A DNA stretch of 64,000 bases from Rufibacter radiotolerans (GTDB taxonomy: Bacteria; Bacteroidota; Bacteroidia; Cytophagales; Hymenobacteraceae), in assembly GCF_001078055.1 (NCBI RefSeq), contig NZ_CP010777.1, positions 2,192,408 through 2,256,407 on the forward strand, given 5' to 3'. The position numbers and the translations under genes are program-made. Positions 17,914 to 25,946 of this stretch are shown here, piece after piece. Numbering within the stretch: the first letter of the stretch is position 1; the number at the start of each line of letters is the position of its first letter. Under the pieces are notes generated by a model. It was given only the letters and a program-made list of their open reading frames with translations. It was not told the origin of the DNA and did not search any database.

Positions 17914-18022
17914 CCGCTTTTTCGCCGGTAAATGTAGAGAGGCAGTTATAGCAATTAAAAAAGCATTCTGTTCACAGCCATACCAAACTTAAAACCACAC
18001 CACCTACCCTATTCCTACCACT

Positions 18023-19069
18023 ATGAAGGAAACCATGAAAGGACTTGTTTACGGCGGGCCAGGTAAGATAGAGTTGAAAGAAGTACCCATGCCTACCTTG
18101 GAGAAACCTACTGATGCGCTGGTAAAAATCTTGAAAACCACCATCTGCGGCACCGACCTGGGCATCTTGCATGGGAAAACCCCTTCCTGTAAACCTGGCA
18201 CCACCCTGGGTCATGAGGGCGTAGGCATGATAGCAGAGGTGGGCCCCGGAGTAAGGAGCTTTAAGAAAGGCGACCACGTGATCATTTCCTGCATTACCTC
18301 AGACGGCACCTGTGAGTACTGCAAAAAGCAAATGTATGGCCACTGCGAAGACGGCGGCTGGATTCTGGGCCACCTCATTAACGGCACCCAGGCCGAGTAC
18401 GTCCGCATTCCGCACGCAGACAACAGCCTGCACCATATTCCGGCGGGCTCAGATGAGGAAGCCCTGGTCATGCTAAGTGATATCCTGCCCACCGGCCATG
18501 AGATAGGCGTGTTGAACGGCACCGTGAAGCCCGGAGACATCGTTGCCATTGTGGGCGCTGGCCCCATAGGCATGTCGGTGCTGCTGACGGCGCTTTTCTA
18601 CTCCCCCGCCAGAATTTTCATGGTAGACCTGGACCAAAACCGCCTGGAGGTAGCCAAAAAGTTTGGGGCCACAGACATCATCAATTCAGGCAAGGAAGAT
18701 GCAGTGCAGAAGATCCTGTCTGAAACCAAGGACGGCGTAGACGTAGCCGTTGAGGCCGTGGGTTTCCCGGGCACGTTTGACATCTGCCAGCGTATCATCC
18801 GCCCCGGCGGGCACGTGGCTAACGTGGGCGTACACGGCAAGCCGGTAGACTTGCAACTGCAGGACCTCTGGATCAAAAACATCACCATTACTACCGGCCT
18901 GGTGAACACCAACACCACGCCCATGCTTCTGAAAACGGTCATGTCTGGGCGTATTGACCCTAAAAAACTGATCACCCACCATTTTAAACTAGATGATGTG
19001 CTGCATGCCTATGAGGTTTTCGGCAACGCCTCGCAGGAAAAAGCCATGAAGGTAATCATTGAACCTTAA
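18023..19069 (+). CDS. zinc-dependent alcohol dehydrogenase (Thermoanaerobacter-type)
   Basis: 348 residues. Catalytic zinc residues are in CGTDLGILHG and LGHEGVG; the Rossmann motif is VGAGPIGMSVL. The structural-zinc loop reads SDGTCEYCKKQMYGHC, with three cysteines and an Asp where the first Cys normally is. The C-terminal part (GGHVANVGVHGKPVDLQLQDLW, TTGLVNTNT) matches secondary-alcohol dehydrogenases and 2,3-butanediol dehydrogenase-like enzymes. Cytosolic; single gene. It converges on an AI-2E gene across a symmetric palindrome that could act as terminator. Confidence 0.85.
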   Translation: MKETMKGLVYGGPGKIELKEVPMPTLEKPTDALVKILKTTICGTDLGILHGKTPSCKPGTTLGHEGVGMIAEVGPGVRSFKKGDHVIISCITSDGTCEYCKKQMYGHCEDGGWILGHLINGTQAEYVRIPHADNSLHHIPAGSDEEALVMLSDILPTGHEIGVLNGTVKPGDIVAIVGAGPIGMSVLLTALFYSPARIFMVDLDQNRLEVAKKFGATDIINSGKEDAVQKILSETKDGVDVAVEAVGFPGTFDICQRIIRPGGHVANVGVHGKPVDLQLQDLWIKNITITTGLVNTNTTPMLLKTVMSGRIDPKKLITHHFKLDDVLHAYEVFGNASQEKAMKVIIEP

Positions 19070-19177
19070 CCGCAGTTGGAAAGCAAAGAGGTGGTAAAGA
19101 CATAAAGGAAAACCAGGTCAGGCCCTTCGGGCGAAGTAATTTAAGGAATCCGTTGCTCATTTATAGGGGCAATGGAG

Positions 19178-19227
19178 AAAAGGCGTTTAAAGGCCGTTTT
19201 GGGGAAAACGGCTTTAAAACGCCTTTT
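19178..19227. repeat. dispersed palindromic repeat, copy 5 (extended)
   Basis: The longest copy: arms AAAAGGCGTTTAAAGGCCGTTTT and AAAACGGCTTTAAAACGCC extend the usual palindrome to about 50 bp. It lies between convergent genes (ends 19069 and 19275) where it could fold as a terminator in either direction. Confidence 0.8.
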
Positions 19228-19274
19228 CGACATTTACACCTTGGCTGAAAGCAAGGTAGAACAGGAACCTGTTT

Positions 19275-20375
19275 CTATTTCTTGGCTTCGGGCTGCACTG
19301 CCATCATTGGTTTAACAGAACCCTGCCCGGGGTAAGAATCCGGGATCTGTTCCCCCAGCAATTTCCCCCAGGGCTTGAGTTCCTCAATGCGATCAAACAC
19401 GATCTTGACCACCGCCATAAACGGAATAGACAGGAACATACCAGACACGCCCCACAAGGCGCCGCCCAGCAATACCGCCAGAATGGACACCAAGGCATTC
19501 AACTGCACCTTGCTGGACACAATGCGGGGCACCAGCACGTTGTTGTCAATAAACTGAATGACGGCATAAGCCCCTATAATGGCCAATTGGGTGGTGTAGC
19601 CTTCCTGGGAGACCGTCGCGATTAAGACGGGCAGCAAGATGGCCACCAACCCGCCAATGTAGGGAATCATGTTCAGGATGGCCCCAATCACGCCCAGCAG
19701 AATGGCGTAGGGCACTCCTAAAAGCGTGAGGGCAACAGAGTTCATGACCGCCACAATAGACGCCTCAATCAATAGCCCCACAATATAGCTCTGCACCGCA
19801 GATTTGGTCTCATGAAGGATTTCGGCTACGTAGCGGGTATTCTTATTGGAAAACACCTCAAACAGGAAGTTCAGGATAAGGGGTTTGTACAGCAGGAACA
19901 GGAAAATGTACACCGGAATAAGGAACAGCAAGCTGAAGATGCCCAGCACGCTGCTCACTGTCTGGCCTACCAGGGCCTTTCCGCTGCTGGCGGTGTCTTT
20001 CAGGAACTGGGTCTGCTTCTGGATACTGATCCCGAACGTGGTTTCGGCGTAGCGCTGGATATCTGATAAGATCTGACTGAACTTCAGCTTTAAGGCCGGC
20101 ACCATTTCCCCAAACTGGATGATCTGGGTGGAAAGAAAATAGAGGATTATGCCCAGCGCCGTAATAGCGATCAGGAGGGTAAGTAAAATAGCCACCACCT
20201 TCGGGATGCCCATGCGCTGGAACCGGTTGTTCAAGGGGTTCAGCAAAATAGCCAACAGCAGGGAGAACGCCACCGGGATGAGAATATCGGCCATGATAAA
20301 CATCACGTACACCAACAGGATAATCCCCAACAGAATAATGGTGGACTTTTTATAGAAAGGGTCAGAATAGGTCAT
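19275..20375 (-). CDS. AI-2E family membrane transporter (second copy)
   Basis: 366 residues, about eight membrane helices. Family regions: GVIGAILNMIPYIGGLVAILL and DNNVLVPRIVSSKVQLNAL, equivalent to those in the 10573-11715 protein but with clearly diverged sequence. The soluble C-terminus is Lys/Pro-rich. Function in this clade is unsettled (autoinducer, sodium or proton export). It is single, followed by palindrome copy 5, and divergent from the stress-protein cluster. Confidence 0.85.
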   Translation of the reverse strand: MTYSDPFYKKSTIILLGIILLVYVMFIMADILIPVAFSLLLAILLNPLNNRFQRMGIPKVVAILLTLLIAITALGIILYFLSTQIIQFGEMVPALKLKFSQILSDIQRYAETTFGISIQKQTQFLKDTASSGKALVGQTVSSVLGIFSLLFLIPVYIFLFLLYKPLILNFLFEVFSNKNTRYVAEILHETKSAVQSYIVGLLIEASIVAVMNSVALTLLGVPYAILLGVIGAILNMIPYIGGLVAILLPVLIATVSQEGYTTQLAIIGAYAVIQFIDNNVLVPRIVSSKVQLNALVSILAVLLGGALWGVSGMFLSIPFMAVVKIVFDRIEELKPWGKLLGEQIPDSYPGQGSVKPMMAVQPEAKK

Positions 20376-20540
20376 GCAGCGTTGTACTAATTAACCACAA
20401 AATTGTTTCCTGAGGAAGAAGAATCACGTTGCCGCCTAATAATCTAACCTTTTCCCTGGACCCGCTTTTCAGAAACCTGCTACAAGAAAATTTGTAAGTG
20501 AGCAACTTGCCACGAGAATGCATTACCCTTTTTTGATTTC

Positions 20541-20578
20541 CGTTTTGGGCCTGTTTTAGCCAAAACGGCCTTAAAACG
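20541..20578. repeat. dispersed palindromic repeat, copy 6
   Basis: CGTTTTGGGCCTG...ACGGCCTTAAAACG. It lies in the 399-bp gap between the divergent AI-2E and PRC-barrel genes, which shows no other feature. Confidence 0.85.
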
Positions 20579-20774
20579 AAAAAAGGCGTTTCCCTCCAGC
20601 TGGGTCAGGCGGGTTCAAATTCCCTCAACCCCTCCGTCACCGTACCGTAAGCGTATAAGCTTTCTTGTCATGCAGAAGGAACTTCTTCTTTTTTAAGATA
20701 GGAACAACTACCACCTCATTTAACTGGGCAAAACCCTTTAAATACCCTATTAAAAGATTTAAAAGAATCATAGT

Positions 20775-22037
20775 ATGGAAAGAAGTGAAGGAGCAAATTG
20801 GAGCAGTGAATTAAAGGAGCTGGGTGACAGCTCTTACCAGTTAGCCAAAGGCGAGCCAGACATTAGAGGCTGGAATATTTTTGATGGCCAGGGAAAAAGG
20901 ATAGGCGAGGTGAAAGAACTGCTCTGTGACGCCCATGCCCGCAAGGTCAGGTACCTGGTAGTAGACCTGGAAGGCAACCTCCTGGACCTAGAGCCCAGAG
21001 ACATTCTGGTTCCTATTAGCCTTGCCGAGCTCCACCCTTCTGAAAAGGCAGTGATTATTCCGCAGGTCTCATCAAGGCAATTCCAGGCTCTGCCAGCCTA
21101 TCACCGTGACCAACTCACCCCAGAAATGCAAACCCAGGTCCAGCGCATTTTCGTGGGCGACTATGTCTATCGTCCGGGAGTGGCCCAGGGTTCTGGCCTT
21201 TCTACTTCTGAAACCTACCCCCTGGACGAGACCATGAACAAGCATGCGGAGGGAGAAACCCAGCGGGCCCAGCATGTGATTGGTTTGTTCACTACCCCAC
21301 AGGAAGTAGACCGAAGGGTGCAGGCCCTGTCTAACCACGGCTTTCCGAAGGAGCAGGTGGAGGTTGCCATGCGCCAGTCCATTGACCCGCAGAGAGGGCT
21401 TTCTCCCAAGGACTTTGAAGCCTATTTCCGGCAACTGTTCTCCACGCAGGCAGAGGCGGACCAGAACTTTGAGAAATTCAGGCAAAGCAACGCGCTGGTG
21501 GTTGTGAAAGCCTACCATCTGGAGGAAGCCAACGCCGCCGCCCGTCTGTTAGATGCCTCCCGCGCCCCAGAGACAGAGATTATGGTGGAACCATTAAGGC
21601 AACCAGAACCTAATGCTGCCCCTGATATTTCTCCGGCAGACCAATACTCCACTGCTTCTACAGAAGGCCGTAGGCCTTACCAGGAGAACGAGGTGGAGAT
21701 ACGCGTCACCCACCAAAAACCTCATACTCCCCTCCCAGAAATACCTCTGAAAGAAAATAGGAGCCGCCAGGAAGAGAATACCCAACCAGAGCCCACCCAG
21801 GCTCAACCTCCAGCTGCTGAGTTTGGAAGCTTCCAGGAAGGTTCTATTGAATTGAAGGAGTTTGCAGAGATTCCTATTGTGTCAAAAGAACCACATGTAG
21901 TGGAGGAAATCAATATTGCCAAAAAGGTAGAGGAACGGGAAGAAACCGTTAGAGACTCAGTTATAAGGACGGAGATTGACATTGAGAAAATCAGGAAAGA
22001 CCCACCCCGGCAGGCTCCTCCTCCGCCCTCTTTCTAA
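20775..22037 (+). CDS. PRC-barrel / YflT-like / DUF2382 general stress protein
   Basis: 420 residues in three parts. Residues 1-100 are a PRC-barrel (GWNIFDGQGKRIGEVKELL, KVRYLVVDLEGNLLDLEPRDILVPI). Residues 165-275 resemble the heat-induced stress protein YflT fold (HVIGLFTTPQEVDRRVQALSNHGF). Residues 340-410 are DUF2382 (FQEGSIELKEFAEIPIVSKE, VEEINIAKKVEEREETV). A Pro/Glu-rich linker joins them. First gene of a stress cluster; the same domains recur at 22556, 23108 and 24841. No signal peptide, so cytosolic. A GC stem at 22049-22088 may end its transcript. Confidence 0.8.
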   Translation: MERSEGANWSSELKELGDSSYQLAKGEPDIRGWNIFDGQGKRIGEVKELLCDAHARKVRYLVVDLEGNLLDLEPRDILVPISLAELHPSEKAVIIPQVSSRQFQALPAYHRDQLTPEMQTQVQRIFVGDYVYRPGVAQGSGLSTSETYPLDETMNKHAEGETQRAQHVIGLFTTPQEVDRRVQALSNHGFPKEQVEVAMRQSIDPQRGLSPKDFEAYFRQLFSTQAEADQNFEKFRQSNALVVVKAYHLEEANAAARLLDASRAPETEIMVEPLRQPEPNAAPDISPADQYSTASTEGRRPYQENEVEIRVTHQKPHTPLPEIPLKENRSRQEENTQPEPTQAQPPAAEFGSFQEGSIELKEFAEIPIVSKEPHVVEEINIAKKVEEREETVRDSVIRTEIDIEKIRKDPPRQAPPPPSF

Positions 22038-22048
22038 TACATTTATTT

Positions 22049-22088
22049 GGGTTTGCGCAAGGGCCATCCGTTGCCATTGCGCAAACCT
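22049..22088 (+). terminator. stem-loop after PRC-barrel gene
   Basis: GGGTTTGCGCAA (22049-22060) pairs with TTGCGCAAACCT (22077-22088). There is no T tract, so it is only a possible terminator or mRNA end structure. Confidence 0.5.
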
Positions 22089-22100
22089 AAAGCTTCACTC

Positions 22101-22138
22101 TATTTTAGGCCAATTTTCAAAAAAACGGGCCTAAAACA
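22101..22138. repeat. dispersed palindromic repeat, copy 7
   Basis: TATTTTAGGCC...GGGCCTAAAACA; a more diverged member, 12 bp after the stem-loop at 22049-22088. Confidence 0.75.
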
Positions 22139-22474
22139 CCTGAGTACCTTGGCCCTGAATCTATAAGGCAGAAAGTACCTTGGGGCAACCTAGCTTTTAC
22201 TCAAAAGACCGGTAATTCAACTGCCTTACGCTAAGGAATAAATATTGAAACATAACCTGCTTTAAGGTGAGGCCAGATTTCATCCCCCTAAATTTCTGGC
22301 AGCAGGGTACCGCAACAGTACAAATACACCATTCTTAATATATTTACATTTTAACATATTTCACTAGCTTATAAAGAAGCTCTTTATTCAATTTTAACTT
22401 ATTGATTTACAGACTTTTATATTTTTTCATGCGTTAAAAACTCATTTTTAGCAGCACCCAACCCGTTACCTTAT

Positions 22475-22508
22475 TTTGGATTTTTACAATTTTTATATAG
22501 TAGTTTAG
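22475..22508 (+). promoter_or_regulatory. candidate Bacteroidota promoter
   Basis: TTTG (22475-22478) and TAGTTTAG (22501-22508, one mismatch to TAnnTTTG) are 22 bases apart, slightly wide of the usual 19-21. They lie about 47 bp before the ATG at 22556 within a very AT-rich 200-bp stretch. The rest of the 518-bp gap holds the stem-loop and palindrome copy 7. Confidence 0.3.
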
Positions 22509-22555
22509 CAACTTATGAATAACAGGTACGTTTAGCAATCCAAAGAAATAATGAT

Positions 22556-23035
22556 ATGAATCAGAGATCAGACTTAAACCAGGAACCTACGCAGGGTGGC
22601 CACCCATCTCCGGTGGGAGACGCCAATCGGCAGGGTAATTTCTCCCAAACCATTCCGGTAATTGAAGAGAAGGTAAATCTGGACAAGGAGGTAGTGGAGA
22701 AAGGGAGCGTGCGCATAACCAAAGTGGTGAGTGAGCAGGAGGTACCTGTGAATATTCCCCTTCTTCAAGAGGACCATGATATACAGCGCGTGGCCGTAAA
22801 CCAGTACGTAGACACGCCTCCGCCTCCCCTTCGCTATGAAGGGGACACCATGATTATCCCTATTCTACAAGAGGTTTTGGTAGTGGAGAAACGGCTGCTG
22901 GTGGTGGAGGAATTACGCATTACCAAACACCAGGTCCAGACCCATGAAACGCAGCATATTAGCCTCCGCAAGGAAGAGATCAAGATAGAACGGGTCTCCC
23001 CTAATACGGCAGATAACAGCAGCAACCCGGTTTAA
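22556..23035 (+). CDS. DUF2382 (YsnF/AvaK-like) protein
   Basis: 159 residues. DUF2382 core: FSQTIPVIEEKVNLDKEVVEKGSVRI, EVPVNIPLLQEDHDIQRVAVNQYVD, then a second half-unit MIIPILQEVLVVEKRLLVVEELRI. The repeated PIxxExxxxxKxxVExGxxxI pattern is the signature of this family of stress-associated proteins, which has no known biochemical role. Hydrophilic, cytosolic. Second gene of the stress cluster, preceded by an AT-rich leader likely to hold its promoter. Confidence 0.8.
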   Translation: MNQRSDLNQEPTQGGHPSPVGDANRQGNFSQTIPVIEEKVNLDKEVVEKGSVRITKVVSEQEVPVNIPLLQEDHDIQRVAVNQYVDTPPPPLRYEGDTMIIPILQEVLVVEKRLLVVEELRITKHQVQTHETQHISLRKEEIKIERVSPNTADNSSNPV

Positions 23036-23107
23036 ACGCCCTGGTTTATATCACTTCATTTCTTTTTAATTATTAATCCTATACCTAACTAATCAACAAG
23101 TAAAACT

Positions 23108-24007
23108 ATGGCACAAACAGTAATTGGTATTTTCGATAATTCAGCAGAAGCACAGAAAGCAGTACAGGAATTGAAAAGCCTTGGCATTAGCAATGACAGA
23201 ATAGATGTGTCAAGCGCCAAAGCAGGTTCTTCCGCTTCTACTACTGGTTCTTCTTCCTCCTATACAGGCACCTCTAATTCACATTTAGGGGACACGCCTA
23301 ATGAGTCCCTGGCCCATGACGCCACCGACAATGATGGCATCTCAGGCTTCTTTAAGTCTTTGTTCTCAGATGATGACTACTCAGCAAGAGCTTATTCTAA
23401 TGTAGCCCGCACCAGTGATTGCGTGGTGACCGTGCATGCCCATTCACAGGAGGAGGCGCAACGTGCCGGCCAAATCCTGGACCAATACGGATCAGTAGAT
23501 TTAGACCAACGCGCCACTGAGTATGGCTTTTCCCGTGACAACGCTACCGGAACTCAAGCTATTCCCATTATTCAGGAAAACCTGGAAGTTGGAAAGCGCG
23601 AGGTAGAAACCGGCGGAGCCCGTTTGCGCAGCAGAATTGTGGAGCGTCCGGTAGAAGAGCACCTGCGCCTTAAGTCTGAGCACGTGCGGGTAGAACGCAA
23701 CGCCGTGAACCGCCCGGCCACGGAGGCAGACTTTAACCGTTTTCAGGAAGGTGATATTGAACTGACTGAGCGGGCCGAAGTGCCGGTAGTAAATAAATAT
23801 GCCCGCGTAGTGGAAGAAGTGTCTTTAGGCAAAGAAGTGCATGAACGCGATGAGGTGATCAGAGACACCGTGCGCTCTACAGAGGTAGACGTAGACAATC
23901 TCAACAAAGACCGCACCCGTCTGGACAGTGATCGCACTAATGACCTTAACAAGGACAACGACCGTGACAGACTGGACCTGGATAACGACCGGACTACTAG
24001 AATCTAA
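23108..24007 (+). CDS. YflT-like / DUF2382 general stress protein
   Basis: 299 residues. Residues 1-130 form a YflT-like domain (MAQTVIGIFDNSAEAQKAVQELKSLGI is split by a Ser/Thr-rich insert); residues 150-260 are DUF2382 (IPIIQENLEVGKREVETGG, VEEHLRLKSEHVRVERNAVNR). The tail of about 40 residues (VDVDNLNKDRTRLDSDRTND and on, Asp/Arg/Asn-rich) is nearly identical to that of the protein at 24841-25860. Third gene of the cluster, ended by a good terminator at 24024-24056. Confidence 0.8.
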   Translation: MAQTVIGIFDNSAEAQKAVQELKSLGISNDRIDVSSAKAGSSASTTGSSSSYTGTSNSHLGDTPNESLAHDATDNDGISGFFKSLFSDDDYSARAYSNVARTSDCVVTVHAHSQEEAQRAGQILDQYGSVDLDQRATEYGFSRDNATGTQAIPIIQENLEVGKREVETGGARLRSRIVERPVEEHLRLKSEHVRVERNAVNRPATEADFNRFQEGDIELTERAEVPVVNKYARVVEEVSLGKEVHERDEVIRDTVRSTEVDVDNLNKDRTRLDSDRTNDLNKDNDRDRLDLDNDRTTRI

Positions 24008-24023
24008 CCGTTTTCAAAATACC

Positions 24024-24056
24024 AAAAAAGCGACCTTCAAAAGGGGTCGCTTTTTT
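24024..24056 (+). terminator. rho-independent terminator
   Basis: AAAAAAGCGACC (24024-24035) pairs with GGTCGCTTTTTT (24045-24056), giving a 12-bp stem ending in six T, 17 bp after the DUF2382 gene. Confidence 0.9.
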
Positions 24057-24120
24057 AACCCTTTCCTGTTATCAAATGGTGGCAGGAATTACCCATTCTA
24101 ACCTTAAACAAAATAAAACT

Positions 24121-24765
24121 ATGGCTAATTTAGATGTACAACCAAAAAGCAGCAGACCCTGGTGGTTGTGGCTTTTGCTGGCCCTTGTGGCTCTTGCCTT
24201 ACTGTTCTTCTTAATGCGCGGCTGTGATCGTAATGACGCAGACGTAGACAGAACCACCACTACTGAAACCACCACTACTGAAACTACCGCGGTAACCACC
24301 GATGATGATGGCGACGATGATGACTGGAACGATCTGAACCTTGACGCCCCCGCCGCCGCCTATGAAGAGATTACTGATAAAGACATAGACGTACGCGGTA
24401 CAGACAATTACGCCGTGTATAGCCTGGATGAAACCATCCTCTTTGGAAGTGACAAAAGCACAATCCAGCCGCAGGCCGCTGACAAATTAAAACAAGTGGC
24501 CGCATCCTTAAATAAACGCTTTGCCAATGGCAAGGTACGTATCTATGGGTACACAGACGCCCAGGGCAGCGCCAGCTACAACAAAGAGTTAGCCGAAGAG
24601 CGCACCAAGGCCGTGCAGGCCTGGTTAACTGAAAATGGCAATGTTTCTAAAGACAACGTTTCTATGCACCCCGTTGGAGAGTCAAAACCAGTGGCTACCA
24701 ATGAAACCGCCGCCGGACGCCAACAAAACCGCAGGGTTCAGATTGTAGCCCGCAAGGTTAAATAA
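24121..24765 (+). CDS. OmpA-family protein with N-terminal membrane anchor
   Basis: 214 residues from ATG 24121. An N-terminal anchor (WWLWLLLALVALALLFFLM) is followed by a low-complexity Thr/Glu then Asp-rich linker (residues 40-75). The C-terminal OmpA domain binds peptidoglycan: FGSDKSTIQPQAADKLKQVA, YGYTDAQGSASYNKELAEER and the GRQQNRRVQIV ending. The anchor lacks a cleavage site or lipobox, so it is probably an inner-membrane protein reaching into the periplasm. It lies within the DUF2382 stress cluster and may link that response to the envelope. Confidence 0.85.
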   Translation: MANLDVQPKSSRPWWLWLLLALVALALLFFLMRGCDRNDADVDRTTTTETTTTETTAVTTDDDGDDDDWNDLNLDAPAAAYEEITDKDIDVRGTDNYAVYSLDETILFGSDKSTIQPQAADKLKQVAASLNKRFANGKVRIYGYTDAQGSASYNKELAEERTKAVQAWLTENGNVSKDNVSMHPVGESKPVATNETAAGRQQNRRVQIVARKVK

Positions 24766-24840
24766 GTCGGGGATTCCCGTAAACTACTTTGTTTTAATTT
24801 GTAAAACCGGTGTTGCCCGCAACACCCTAAAAATAAAACC

Positions 24841-25860
24841 ATGGAAAGAAACCCTAATTATAATGAATCAAACCGCCTGCAGGAGTTGGGCGGCAGTGAC
24901 TTTGAAATTGTAGACAACCAACCCAATATCAAAGGGTGGACCGTTAAAAACCAGCAAGGCCAGACCATTGGCGAAGTAGAGGAACTCATCTTTGATACCC
25001 AGGCCCGCAAGGTGCGTTACATGGTAGTAGACATTGAAGGAGACGTGTTGGACCTGGAACCACGTGATGTGCTTATCCCTATAGGGGTAGCCCAACTGCA
25101 TGAGGCAGATAATGACGTGATTTTGCCAAACGTGACCGTGGAACAACTCAGGGCTTTACCCACCTACGAATCCGGAAGCCTGGGCCGTGAGGTAGAGTCT
25201 GCCGTTTGCTCTGTGTTTGGAAGCGTTGCGGGCGCCGCCGCAAGTGCTGGTGCCGCCCTGACTGGCTCTAACCGTACCTCAGACACAGATGACTTCTATA
25301 ACCAGAAAGTTTTCTCTGACCAATCTTACCGCAACCGTGGCACTGCCACTGATTACACCTCCAATGAGTATACCTCAGAAACCACCGGTACCCGCCGTGA
25401 TGGCGACACCGTGATCCCCATCATTGAGGAGAACCTGGAAGTTGGAAAGCGTGAAGTGGAAACCGGTGGTGTGCATGTAAGTAGCAGAATGATGGAGCAG
25501 CCCGTAGAAGAGCACGTTCGCCTGAGAGAAGAACGCGTGATTGTGGAACGCAATACCGTTGACCGCCCGGCCACTGAAGCAGATTTGAACGCCTTCAAAG
25601 AAGGTGAAGTGGAACTGACTGAGCGTGCCGAGGTTCCCGTGGTAAACAAAGAAGCCCGCGTGGTGGAAGAGATTACCCTGGACAAGGAAGTGGAAGAACG
25701 CGATGAGGTAATCAGAGGCACCGTGCGCTCTACAGAGGTAGACGTGGACAATCTCAACAAAGACCGGACCCGCCTGGACAGTGACCGCACCAATGACTTA
25801 AACAAAGACAATGACCGCGACAGACTAGACCTGGACAATGACCGGACCACCAAAATCTAA
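24841..25860 (+). CDS. PRC-barrel / DUF2382 stress protein
   Basis: 339 residues. Residues 15-105 are a PRC-barrel very like that of the 20775 protein (GWTVKNQQGQTIGEVEELIF, VRYMVVDIEGDVLDLEPRDVL). An Ala/Gly-rich linker follows, then DUF2382 (IPIIEENLEVGKREVETGG, VEEHVRLREERVIVERNTVDR, FKEGEVELTERAEVPVVNKE). The Asp/Arg/Asn tail is almost identical to that of the 23108 protein, pointing to recent duplication or gene conversion. Last gene of the cluster; closed by a 20-bp perfect-stem terminator. Confidence 0.85.
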   Translation: MERNPNYNESNRLQELGGSDFEIVDNQPNIKGWTVKNQQGQTIGEVEELIFDTQARKVRYMVVDIEGDVLDLEPRDVLIPIGVAQLHEADNDVILPNVTVEQLRALPTYESGSLGREVESAVCSVFGSVAGAAASAGAALTGSNRTSDTDDFYNQKVFSDQSYRNRGTATDYTSNEYTSETTGTRRDGDTVIPIIEENLEVGKREVETGGVHVSSRMMEQPVEEHVRLREERVIVERNTVDRPATEADLNAFKEGEVELTERAEVPVVNKEARVVEEITLDKEVEERDEVIRGTVRSTEVDVDNLNKDRTRLDSDRTNDLNKDNDRDRLDLDNDRTTKI

Positions 25861-25876
25861 CCGGTAACCGGTTTAT

Positions 25877-25920
25877 TAAAAGAAAAGGCGACCCCAAAGT
25901 TGGGGTCGCCTTTTCTTTTA
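25877..25920. terminator. bidirectional terminator, 20-bp perfect stem
   Basis: Arms 25877-25896 and 25901-25920 are perfectly complementary around a 4-base loop (AAGT); core GGCGACCCCA/TGGGGTCGCC. It separates the stress cluster from the convergent M20 peptidase gene. Confidence 0.9.
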
Positions 25921-25946
25921 CCCTATATTTTTAAGGAACTAAGCTA

